Program-made: the position numbers and the translations under genes
Assembly (NCBI GenBank): GCA_028871195.1
Contig: JAGWNT010000009.1
Span: 1-58,299 of the forward strand
From: REEB85 sp018971455
Lineage (GTDB): Bacteria; Pseudomonadota; Alphaproteobacteria; Acetobacterales; Acetobacteraceae
DNA length: 58,299 nt
Reading direction: 5' to 3'
The notes under the pieces: model-generated
The model's database searches: none
The model's input: the letters and a program-made list of their open reading frames with translations, nothing else
Told to the model about the DNA's origin: nothing
Part shown: in pieces, positions 44,186 to 51,821 of the stretch
How the letters are laid out: every line of letters begins with the position of its first letter
Position numbering within the stretch: the first letter of the stretch is position 1

Positions 44186-45580
44186 ATGTCAGCCACCGAT
44201 CCTGCCCTGATGAGCGCCGAGGACCTCCTCGGCCATTATGCGCGCGCCAGCCTGAGCCCGATCGAGGCCCTTCAGGCCATCACGGAGCGGGTGGCGCGCC
44301 TCAATCCGGGCATCAATGCCTTCGCGGTGATGAACCCCGCGGCGCTCGCCGAGGCCGGCGCCAGCGCCGCGCGCTGGCAGGCCGGCCGGCCGATCGGCCC
44401 GCTCGACGGCGTGCCCTGCACGATCAAGGACCTGGTGGATGTCGCCGGCCTGCCGACGCGGCGCGGAAGCCGGCTGTCCGACCCGGCCCCGGCGGCTCTC
44501 GATGCGCCGCTGGTGCTCGGCCTGCGCGCCGCCGGCGCGGTGATCATCGGCAAGACGACGACGACGGAGTTCGGCTGGAAATCGCCCGGCGATTGCCCGC
44601 TGCACGGCATCACCCGCAACCCGTGGAACCGCAACCATACGACGGGCGGCTCGTCCTCCGGCGCGGGGGCGGCCGCCGCGGCGTCATTCGGTCCGTTGCA
44701 TGTCGGCACTGATGCCGGGGGCTCGATCCGCATCCCGGCTGCCTGGTGCGGCGTGGTCGGATTGAAACCCAGCTTCGGGCGGGTGCCGCAATGGCCGCTC
44801 GGCGCCTTCGCCCCGGTGGCGGTCGCCGGGCCGATGACGCGCAGCGTGCGCGACGCCGCCCTGATGCTCTCGGCGATGGCCCGGCACGATCTGCGCGATC
44901 CGTTCTGCCTGCCCGATGACGCGCGCGACTGGAGCGCCGGCATCGAGGACGGCGTCGCGGGAATGCGGGTGGCGGTCATCCGCCGTCCCGGCTTCGACGC
45001 GCCGGTGGATTGGGAGGGGATCGCCGCGGTCGAGCAGGCGGCAGGCACTCTGATGGAGGCGGGTGCGGAGGTCGAGGAGGCCGATCCCGGGCTGCCCGAC
45101 ATGCGCGCCCTCTTCTCCCGCATCTGGGGCGTGGCGCTGGCCCGCCTGGTTCATTCCTTCCCCGAGACCCGCCAGCACATGCTCGATCCCGGGCTGCTCG
45201 AGGTCGCCACCGCCAACCAGGACGTGTCGGCGCACGACATGATGGAGTACGAGGCCCAGCGCATCGCCGCCGCCCACGCCATGGCGCGGCTGCACCAGCG
45301 CTACGACCTGGTGCTGAGCCCGACGGTTCCCAACCCGCCGCCGCCGGCCGATGCGCCAACCACCGACCCGGTCACGGCGCTGTGGCAGAACTGGGCGCCC
45401 TGGACCTGCGCCTACAACCTGACCCGCCAGCCGGCGATCAGCGTGCCGATGGGCTTCACGCAGGCCGGCCTGCCGCGATCCGTGCAGCTCGCCGCGGCGC
45501 TCTACCGCGACGATCTGGCGCTGCGCGGGGCGCGGGTGCTGGAAATGGCGCAGCCCGTCTCCGCGCCCGATCTCGGCTGA
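44186..45580 (+). CDS. Amidase (amidase-signature family)
   Basis: A 464-residue amide hydrolase. The Ser-cis-Ser-Lys triad is intact: Lys in GVPCTIKDLVDVAG (about residue 80), the cis-Ser in TTGGSSSGAGAAAAAS (about 154), and the nucleophile Ser in GTDAGGSIRIPAAWCG (about 177). It is not likely to be GatA, as no gatB or gatC lies near and the spacing is that of a stand-alone amidase. It is divergent from the deacetylase-like hydrolase, with a palindrome between them. The substrate is unknown. The ATG giving MSATDPALMSAEDLL was chosen. Confidence 0.88.
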   Translation: MSATDPALMSAEDLLGHYARASLSPIEALQAITERVARLNPGINAFAVMNPAALAEAGASAARWQAGRPIGPLDGVPCTIKDLVDVAGLPTRRGSRLSDPAPAALDAPLVLGLRAAGAVIIGKTTTTEFGWKSPGDCPLHGITRNPWNRNHTTGGSSSGAGAAAAASFGPLHVGTDAGGSIRIPAAWCGVVGLKPSFGRVPQWPLGAFAPVAVAGPMTRSVRDAALMLSAMARHDLRDPFCLPDDARDWSAGIEDGVAGMRVAVIRRPGFDAPVDWEGIAAVEQAAGTLMEAGAEVEEADPGLPDMRALFSRIWGVALARLVHSFPETRQHMLDPGLLEVATANQDVSAHDMMEYEAQRIAAAHAMARLHQRYDLVLSPTVPNPPPPADAPTTDPVTALWQNWAPWTCAYNLTRQPAISVPMGFTQAGLPRSVQLAAALYRDDLALRGARVLEMAQPVSAPDLG

Positions 45581-45631
45581 ACGCCAGAGTCCCGTTGGGC
45601 GCCCGATCTCTGCCGGGCGGCCGCGGGGCGG

Positions 45632-46618
45632 TCAGGGTTCCCCGAGCACCGGCGGGCGCAGCAAGGCCAGGCTGCGCAACAGCGCGGCGAAGGCGGCCAT
45701 GCGCTCCTGGCGGTAGGCGTCGATATCGGTGCCGCGGTGATCGTAGAAGCCCTGGCCGGTGCGCAGGCCGATGCGCCCGCTCGCCATGTTCTCCGCGATG
45801 ATCGGGGGGGCCGCGTAGCGCGCGTCGCCGAGCGCCTCGGTCAGGTAGCGGCTGGCGTGGTGCAGGATGTCGCCGCCGCCCCAGTCGATGAACTCGAGCA
45901 GGCCGAGTACCGCGAACCGCAACCCGAAGCCGTAGCGGATGGCGGCATCGAGATCGGCCGCACTGGCCACGCCCTCGCCCACCATGCGCGCCGCCTCGTT
46001 CATCGCCAGCGCCTGGATGCGGGGCACGATGTAGCCGGGGCTGGCAGCACAGGTGATCGGCTTCTTGCCGATCCCCTCCAGCACGGCGCGCAGCCGCGCG
46101 AGCACGGCCGGATCGGTGCGCGCGCCGGGCGACAGCTCGACCAGCGGCATCAGGTAGGCGGGGTTGAGCCAGTGGGCGTTGAGGAAGCGCTCCGGCTGCG
46201 CCACCGCGCTCGAGATATCGTCCACCAGAATGGTCGATGTGGTCGACGCGATGATCGGCTCCGGCCCGGCGAGGCGCGAGGCATGGGCCAGAATCTCGCG
46301 CTTCAGCGCCGGTATCTCGGGCACGCCCTCGAAGATGATCTCGGCGGCCCGCAGCGCCGGCCCGGCCTCGCCGGCCGGCACCACGGTCACGCGTCCGGCG
46401 ATGGCGTCGAGATGGGCGGCCTCGAACAGCCCGATCGCCGCCAGGCTGCGCAGCGTGGTCCTGATTTCGTCTTGCGCCTGGGTGGCAAGCGCGTGGAAGG
46501 CATCCGCGTCGCGCGGCTTGAGATCGACCAGCCGCACCGGCCGCCCGGCATAGGCGAAGGCCACGGCGATGCCGCGCCCCATGCGCCCGGCGCCGAGGCA
46601 GGCGACGGGCGCGGTCAT
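45632..46618 (-). CDS. 3-hydroxyacyl-CoA dehydrogenase-family protein
   Basis: NAD-dependent dehydrogenase of 328 residues. The Rossmann motif GAGRMGRGIAVAFA lies at residues 9-22. The catalytic His is in LNAHWLNPAYLMPLVE (about 146-161), followed by the C-terminal helical domain. The HWLNPA form is found in the L-carnitine dehydrogenase and lambda-crystallin branches as well as in 3-hydroxybutyryl-CoA dehydrogenases. It overlaps the preceding gene as ATGA, so the two dehydrogenases are coupled. The substrate may be a free 3-hydroxy acid rather than a CoA ester; unresolved. Confidence 0.83.
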   Translation of the reverse strand: MTAPVACLGAGRMGRGIAVAFAYAGRPVRLVDLKPRDADAFHALATQAQDEIRTTLRSLAAIGLFEAAHLDAIAGRVTVVPAGEAGPALRAAEIIFEGVPEIPALKREILAHASRLAGPEPIIASTTSTILVDDISSAVAQPERFLNAHWLNPAYLMPLVELSPGARTDPAVLARLRAVLEGIGKKPITCAASPGYIVPRIQALAMNEAARMVGEGVASAADLDAAIRYGFGLRFAVLGLLEFIDWGGGDILHHASRYLTEALGDARYAAPPIIAENMASGRIGLRTGQGFYDHRGTDIDAYRQERMAAFAALLRSLALLRPPVLGEP

Positions 46619-47706
46619 GCGAACCCGTCGCGCAGCAGGCGCTGCAAACCCGCGCGGTCGAGATCGCCAAGCCCCATGCCGGCGAGCGTGCGCCCGGTGC
46701 GCATGAAATCCTCCCCGCAGATGGCGCCGCCGATCGCCAGGAAGGCGGGCGCCAGCGCCAGCTTCACCTCTGCGAGCGCGGCCGCCGAGATCAGGAAGGA
46801 CAGCCCGATGCGCACATCCTCCAGCATGTAGCGGTGCTGCGTCAGCACCAGATGCTCGTGCCAGTCGCCCGATTGGGTCAGCCGGTCATGCGATCCGCGG
46901 CCATACATCCATAGCTCGCCCTCGCGGGCGTAATGGTCGGCCAACGGGAAGTGCGGCCCGCCATAGCCGAGCGCCTCGCGCACGGCGATCCGCTCGGCGT
47001 CCAGCGCGTCGGTGACGCGGCGGATGGCCGGCTGCGTGCCCTCCTTGTGGATGTCCCAGCGCGGGAAATGCTCGATCGGGCCGGCATTCATGGTGATCAG
47101 CGGCGGGTGGATGATCGGCCCCGCATTCATCAGCGCGCCCGAGAGCGCGTCACCACAGGCTTCGATGGCGCCGGGGAACGCCGCGCCGATCACCGCCAGG
47201 GCATGCGGCGCCGCGTGCAGGGGAAACACGCCGGTCGGCAGCCTCTTGGCGCGGATGGTGATGGCGACCTCGTGGGGGCCATGCTTGCGGGCGAGCCAGG
47301 GCAGGGTGCCGGTCTCGGCGAAGGCGGCGTTCGCCCGGTTGCCGGCGCGCCGCGCGGCGAGGGCAAGGACCAGCGAGCCGAACGTGCCGGGCGGCAGGAA
47401 GACCACCTGGCCATCACGCAGATGCGGGGCGAGGGCCGCGGCGATGTCGGCCTGGGCGTGCGCCGGGGCGGGGCAGAGAATCAGCGCGGCGCCGCTGACC
47501 GCCTCGCCCAGATCGGTCGTGACGAGCGCCAGCCGTGCCGTGTGGCTGCCCTGGAAATCCTTCACCGTGACGATTCCACCGGCGGCGCGGTGGGCGGCGA
47601 CGGCCGCGGCATCGCGCCGCCAGAGCCTGACTTCGTGCCCGGCCAAGGCGAAATCGCCGGCCGCCGCGAACGAGCCGTTGCCGCCACCCAATACCGCGAT
47701 CCGCAT
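46615..47706 (-). CDS. Octopine/nopaline dehydrogenase-family protein
   Basis: A 363-residue NAD(P)-dependent opine dehydrogenase-like enzyme. The N-terminal nucleotide site GGGNGSFAAAGDFALAG (residues 7-23) and the C-terminal helical domain with MNAGPIEHFPRWDIHKEG (about 205) and REALGYGGPHFPLADHY (about 245) are typical. In opine catabolism it would oxidise the secondary amine back to an amino acid and a keto acid. It is translationally coupled to the 3-hydroxyacyl-CoA dehydrogenase-like gene. The ATG giving MRIAVLGGGNGS was chosen. Confidence 0.84.
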   Translation of the reverse strand: MRIAVLGGGNGSFAAAGDFALAGHEVRLWRRDAAAVAAHRAAGGIVTVKDFQGSHTARLALVTTDLGEAVSGAALILCPAPAHAQADIAAALAPHLRDGQVVFLPPGTFGSLVLALAARRAGNRANAAFAETGTLPWLARKHGPHEVAITIRAKRLPTGVFPLHAAPHALAVIGAAFPGAIEACGDALSGALMNAGPIIHPPLITMNAGPIEHFPRWDIHKEGTQPAIRRVTDALDAERIAVREALGYGGPHFPLADHYAREGELWMYGRGSHDRLTQSGDWHEHLVLTQHRYMLEDVRIGLSFLISAAALAEVKLALAPAFLAIGGAICGEDFMRTGRTLAGMGLGDLDRAGLQRLLRDGFA

Positions 47707-47812
47707 GTCGCCCCGCACCCTGCCTGTTTGCGCGAGTGACTATGGCACCGGGCCGGGCGGGGGAGGAGGGGAAATAGTTTAGGCTTGAAAGGAAGTTCGC
47801 CGCGGGCGCCCG

Positions 47813-48280
47813 TCAGGCAGGCGTGCGGCGCGGGACGACCAGCTTGGCGACGAACACCTGCACCGGCTCGCCGTGCTGGTTGCGGGTCTCGTTGCGCACC
47901 GTGACCATGCCCCGGTCCGGACGCGAGCGCGACGGCGTGATGTCGAGGATTTCCACCACCACCTGGAGCGTATCGCCCGGCCGCGTCGGCCGCGGCCAGG
48001 ACAGCTCGCCGCCGCCGCCGATGATGCCGCCCGCGAAGGGCACGCCGCTTTCCACCAGGAGGCGCATGCTCAACGCGGCGGTATGCCAGCCGCTCGCCGC
48101 GAGGCCGCCGAACATCGTCTCGCGGGCGGCCGCGTCGTCGATGTGGAAGGGCTGGGCGTCGTAGATCCGGGCGAAGGCGATGATCTCGTCGGCCGCCAGC
48201 TGGTGCGTGCCGGTGGTGAATTGCTGGCCGATGCGCAGCTCTTCCAGATACAGCGGCCGGCGGGGTTGCGGCGATGGCAT
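47813..48280 (-). CDS. MaoC-family dehydratase, second copy
   Basis: Hot-dog-fold hydratase of 155 residues. The element YDAQPFHIDDAAARETMFGG (about residues 41-60) carries the catalytic Asp and His; GDTLQVVVEILDITPSRSRPDRG is a further family hallmark. It is distinct from the copy at 35537. Divergent from the HxlR gene with 57 bases between, it could be under that regulator. The ATG giving MPSPQPRRPLYLEELRIGQQF was chosen; upstream ATGs add residues without homology. The acyl-CoA substrate is unknown. Confidence 0.85.
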   Translation of the reverse strand: MPSPQPRRPLYLEELRIGQQFTTGTHQLAADEIIAFARIYDAQPFHIDDAAARETMFGGLAASGWHTAALSMRLLVESGVPFAGGIIGGGGELSWPRPTRPGDTLQVVVEILDITPSRSRPDRGMVTVRNETRNQHGEPVQVFVAKLVVPRRTPA

Positions 48281-48319
48281 GGCGGCCCTCTCAGAAGTGA
48301 CTTGCATGATGATAGTATA

Positions 48320-48327
48320 TAGGCCTA
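48320..48327. promoter_or_regulatory. Possible HxlR operator
   Basis: An eight-base perfect palindrome TAGGCCTA, inside an AT-rich patch between the divergent MaoC and HxlR genes, is the only clear symmetry there. It lies 11 bases before the HxlR ATG, which fits self-repression. The assignment is tentative. Confidence 0.25.
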
Positions 48328-48337
48328 GGCTCTGTCT

Positions 48338-48823
48338 ATGCACCGAAAGAATTTCGCCGACATGTCCTGCCCGATCGCCCGCAGCCTGGAACGGGTGGGC
48401 GAGTGGTGGAGCATCCTCATCCTGCGCGACGCCTTCAACGGCATCACCCGTTTCGACGGCTTCCAGAAGAGCCTAGGCATCGCGCCCAACATGCTGACGC
48501 GCCGGCTCGCCGCGCTGGTCGAGGCGGGGCTGCTGGAACGCCAGCGCTACAGCGAGCGGCCGCCGCGCGACGAATACCGCCTGACCGCCCGTGGCCGCGA
48601 CTTCCGCCCTGTGCTGCTGGCGCTGCTGACATGGGGCAACCGCCATTTCGCTCCGGAGGGCGCAAGCGTGGAGCTGATCGACCGCCGCACCGGCCGGCCC
48701 GCCGATCCGATCCTGGTGGACCGGGCAACCGGCGAGCCGGTGAGCGGGCCGAATTACCGCATCGCCCCCGGCCCGGCCGCCGGCGCCGACCTGCGCGCGC
48801 TGCTGGCGGGGCGCGCCCGATGA
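48338..48823 (+). CDS. HxlR-family transcriptional regulator
   Basis: A 161-residue winged-HTH regulator. The family element CPIARSLERVGEWWSILILRD (Cys at residue 11), followed by RFDGFQKSLGIAPNMLTRRL and LVEAGLLERQRYSERPPRDEYRLT, is characteristic of HxlR. A C-terminal extension of about 50 residues is present. The Cys near the N-terminus is often the sensor of electrophiles in this family. The stop overlaps the MATE start as ATGA, so it probably controls the exporter, with the divergent MaoC gene a further target. Confidence 0.88.
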   Translation: MHRKNFADMSCPIARSLERVGEWWSILILRDAFNGITRFDGFQKSLGIAPNMLTRRLAALVEAGLLERQRYSERPPRDEYRLTARGRDFRPVLLALLTWGNRHFAPEGASVELIDRRTGRPADPILVDRATGEPVSGPNYRIAPGPAAGADLRALLAGRAR

Positions 48824-50217
48824 GCGCCTCCGCCGCCGCCGAAGCGCCGGCCCCGGCCCTCAGCCCGCGCACCCGCCTGCTGCTGGAAGGGCCGATCGTG
48901 GCGACGCTGCTGCGCATGGCCTGGCCGAACATCCTGGTCATGCTGGCGCAGGCCTCCTCCGGGCTGATCGAGACCTGGTGGGTGTCCCATCTCGGCACCG
49001 CGGCACTCACCGGCATGGCGCTGGTGTTTCCCGGCTTCATGATGATGCAGATGCTCTCCGGCGGCGCCATGGGCGGCGGCATCTCCTCGGCCATCGCCCG
49101 CGCGCTGGGCGGCGGGCGCCGGGAGGAGGCGAATGCCCTGGTGCAGCACGCCCTGCTCATCAACCTGGCGCTGGGCCTGATGTTCTCGGCGGCGGTGCTG
49201 GCCTTCGGCCGGCCGCTTTATCGTGCCCTCGGCGGCAGCGGCGCCTCGCTGGAGGCGGCGCTGGTGTATTCCAATGTGGTGTTTGCCGGCACCGGGCTGG
49301 TCTGGGTGATGAACGCGCTGGCCAGCGTCATCCGCGGCACCGGCAACATGTTCGTCCCGGCGATGACGGTCTGCCTCGGCGTGGTGGTGCTGATCCCGCT
49401 CTCGCCGTGCCTGATCTTCGGCATCGGCCCCTTTCCCGCGCTCGGCATCGCCGGCGGCGGGGTGGCGGTGGTGGCGACCACGGCGCTGACCGCGGCGGTG
49501 CTGGCCGGCTACATCCTGGCCGGACGATGCCTGGTGCGGTTCCGCTTGGCGCGCCTGCGCTGGCCGCTCTTCGCCGATATCCTGCGCGTCGGCGCGGTCG
49601 GCGCGGTGAGCACATTGCAGACCACCCTGACCATCTCGCTGACCACGGCGCTGGTCGGCGCGGTGGGTGGGCCGGGTGCGATTGCGGGATATGGCACGGG
49701 CGGACGGCTGGAATATCTGCTGATTCCGCTCGTGTTCGGCCTCGGCGCGCCGCTCGTCGCGCTGGTCGGCACCAATATCGGCGCCGGACAGCCGGCCCGC
49801 GCCCTGCGCATCGCCATGACCGGCGGCGCGCTGGCTTTCGTGCTGACCGAGACGGTTGGCCTGGTTGCCGCCATCTGGCCGCACGGCTGGCTCGGGCTGT
49901 TCGGCCATGATCCGGCGATGCTCGCCACCGGCACGGCCTATCTCCGCGCGGTCGGCCCCACCTACGGTTTTTTCGGCCTTGGCCTGTCGCTCTATTTTGC
50001 CTCCCAGGGCGCCGGGCGGCTGTTCTGGCCGCTGCTCGCCGGGCTGGTGCGGTTGCTGATCGCCGTCGGCGGTGGCTGGCTGGCGCTGCGCTGGACGGGG
50101 TCGCTGGGCGGGTTGTTCGCCGCGCTGGCGCTCGGACTGTTCGTCTATGGCGCGCTGCTCGGCCGCGCGGTGGCCGCCGGCGCGTGGTTCCGCCCGCCTG
50201 GCCGGCGCGCGCCCTGA
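48820..50217 (+). CDS. MATE-family efflux transporter
   Basis: A 465-residue, probable 12-helix exporter of the multidrug and toxin extrusion family, driven by H+ or Na+. Typical features are PNILVMLAQASSGLIETWWVSHLGTAAL in the first helices, MGGGISSAIARALGGGRREEA in the loop between helices 2 and 3, and VGTNIGAGQPARALRIA at the start of the second half. The ATG overlapping the HxlR stop was chosen. Coupling to an HxlR sensor suggests export of a toxic compound or metabolite. Confidence 0.9.
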   Translation: MSASAAAEAPAPALSPRTRLLLEGPIVATLLRMAWPNILVMLAQASSGLIETWWVSHLGTAALTGMALVFPGFMMMQMLSGGAMGGGISSAIARALGGGRREEANALVQHALLINLALGLMFSAAVLAFGRPLYRALGGSGASLEAALVYSNVVFAGTGLVWVMNALASVIRGTGNMFVPAMTVCLGVVVLIPLSPCLIFGIGPFPALGIAGGGVAVVATTALTAAVLAGYILAGRCLVRFRLARLRWPLFADILRVGAVGAVSTLQTTLTISLTTALVGAVGGPGAIAGYGTGGRLEYLLIPLVFGLGAPLVALVGTNIGAGQPARALRIAMTGGALAFVLTETVGLVAAIWPHGWLGLFGHDPAMLATGTAYLRAVGPTYGFFGLGLSLYFASQGAGRLFWPLLAGLVRLLIAVGGGWLALRWTGSLGGLFAALALGLFVYGALLGRAVAAGAWFRPPGRRAP

Positions 50218-50236
50218 GCCGGAGCGTCCATGGTTT

Positions 50237-51016
50237 CTAGCGCGCGCGGCGCGCGGCCAGGAACGGATCAAAGCCGACCAGCCCGCCCGCGTATCCGCTC
50301 GACGCGCCGGTGGCGCGCACATAGCCCACCACCTCCATCCAGGCGCCCAGCTCCTGCTCCACCCAGGCCAGCTGGGCCGGCGCCAGCATGTGCCGCCATC
50401 GGCCGATCTCGCCGCTGCGGCCGGCGTGATGGCCATGCCATTGCGTTTCCGAATCCATGATATCATCGCCGGCCGTGCGCCGCGTATCCGGCTTGCCGGG
50501 CAGGGCCGCGATCAGGCGCTCGATCGAGGCTCGGCGGGTCTGGGCGAACAGTTCGTCGCGCAGGCGCGGCGGCAGCCGCCCACCCATCGCCGCGGCGAGC
50601 CGGTCGATCGTCGCCGGATCATCGACAAAGCCGTCCTCGTAGCGCAACATCACCGTGCCGGGCCGCTCCGCAAGGGCCGCGGCGAAGCGCGCCGAGCGGC
50701 CAACCCATTGCAATGCGGTATTGAACGGGAATCGCTGATAGAGCATCAGCGATGTCACGGCATCACGCGGGTCGCGCTGCGTGACGACTATGCAGCGTGC
50801 GTGCCGGGCGAGCAGCTCGGCGGCATCGGCCGGCAGGTCGTGCGACTTGACGACATGCGGGCCGCCCGGCCGCCCGAGGAAGGCGAGTTCGCCGATATCA
50901 TTGACGAAATGGCTGGACAGCGTCTCGCCCGGATGCGCATGCCGGGCGATGGCGCGCATGACGTTGTAGGTCCAGGTCGAACCGCTGGCATACATGCCGG
51001 CGCACCAGTAGGCCAT
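50237..51016 (-). CDS. Sulfotransferase-family protein
   Basis: A 259-residue PAPS-dependent sulfotransferase-like protein. The 5'-phosphosulfate loop CAGMYASGSTWTYNVM (about residues 5-20) and the 3'-phosphate element VVTQRDPRDAVTSLMLYQRF (about 77) are recognisable. The usual catalytic His is plausible in the VVKSHDLP segment. No sulfation or sulfur-activation genes are nearby, so the acceptor is unknown. The crotonase gene ends seven bases upstream on the same strand, so the CaiB-crotonase-sulfotransferase order may be one operon. Confidence 0.75.
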   Translation of the reverse strand: MAYWCAGMYASGSTWTYNVMRAIARHAHPGETLSSHFVNDIGELAFLGRPGGPHVVKSHDLPADAAELLARHARCIVVTQRDPRDAVTSLMLYQRFPFNTALQWVGRSARFAAALAERPGTVMLRYEDGFVDDPATIDRLAAAMGGRLPPRLRDELFAQTRRASIERLIAALPGKPDTRRTAGDDIMDSETQWHGHHAGRSGEIGRWRHMLAPAQLAWVEQELGAWMEVVGYVRATGASSGYAGGLVGFDPFLAARRAR

Positions 51017-51023
51017 GCGGTGG

Positions 51024-51821
51024 CTACCTGCCGAGGAAGCGCGGCGGCCGCTTTTCCATGAAGGCGGTGCGCCCCTCGCGGTAATCCGCGCTGTCGAAGC
51101 AGGCGGCGATGGCGGCATCCACGGCGGCGAGATTGCGCTCGCTCTCCACCTTCACCGCCTCGCCGACGGCGAGCTTGGCCGCGCGCAGGGTGAGCGGCGC
51201 GTTCTCGGCGAGCGTGCGGGCGAGGTCGAGCACGGTGTCGATCAGATCCTCCTCCGCCACCGTGCGATTGACCAGGCCGATGCGCTCGGCCTCGGCGGCA
51301 TCGATGCGCTGGCCGGTATAGAGCAGCGTGCGCGCATGGGCGGGACCGACCAGCGAGACCAGCTTGCTGACCATGTCGAAGCCGTAGGCGATGCCGAGGC
51401 GGGCGGCCGGAATGCCGAACTGCGCGTCGGCCGAGGCGATGCGCAGATCGGCCTGCATCGCGAGCCCAAGTCCGCCGCCGAGGCAGAAGCCGCGGATGCG
51501 CGCGATCACCGGTTTGGCGAAGCCGGCGAGCCGCGCGCGGCCGGCGCTGGTGACGCGGTCATAATCCGCCTGTGCGTTGGAATCCGCGCGCTGCTGCTCG
51601 AACTGGCTGATATCGGCGCCGGAGACGAAGGCCTTGTGGCCGGCCCCGGTGAGGATCACCACGCGCACCTCGTCATCCGCCTCGAAGGCGTCGAGGATTT
51701 CGACCAGCCCCTGCCACATGCCGACCGACATGGCATTGCGCTTCTCAGGCTGGTTGAAGGTGACGAGCCCGACGCCGCCCTCGATTTCGGCCAGCATCTT
51801 TCCTTCGGCGTATTGCATCAT
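51024..51821 (-). CDS. Crotonase-superfamily protein lacking both hydratase glutamates
   Basis: A 265-residue enoyl-CoA hydratase/isomerase-fold protein. The oxyanion-hole segments AFVSGADISQF (about residue 62) and GFCLGGGLGLAMQADLRIAS (about 105) are intact. Where rat hydratase has Glu144 (GGCE) this has Gly, and where it has Glu164 (QPE) this has Ala in GIPAARLG. Simple hydration is therefore unlikely; decarboxylation, isomerisation or thioester hydrolysis are alternatives. The ATG overlaps the CaiB stop as ATGA, so it acts on the CoA ester made by that enzyme. Confidence 0.8.
   Translation of the reverse strand: MMQYAEGKMLAEIEGGVGLVTFNQPEKRNAMSVGMWQGLVEILDAFEADDEVRVVILTGAGHKAFVSGADISQFEQQRADSNAQADYDRVTSAGRARLAGFAKPVIARIRGFCLGGGLGLAMQADLRIASADAQFGIPAARLGIAYGFDMVSKLVSLVGPAHARTLLYTGQRIDAAEAERIGLVNRTVAEEDLIDTVLDLARTLAENAPLTLRAAKLAVGEAVKVESERNLAAVDAAIAACFDSADYREGRTAFMEKRPPRFLGR

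Noticed and set aside
44186..45580. Glutamyl-tRNA amidotransferase subunit A (gatA)
   Set aside because: No gatB or gatC adjacent, and the protein has the layout of stand-alone amidases.
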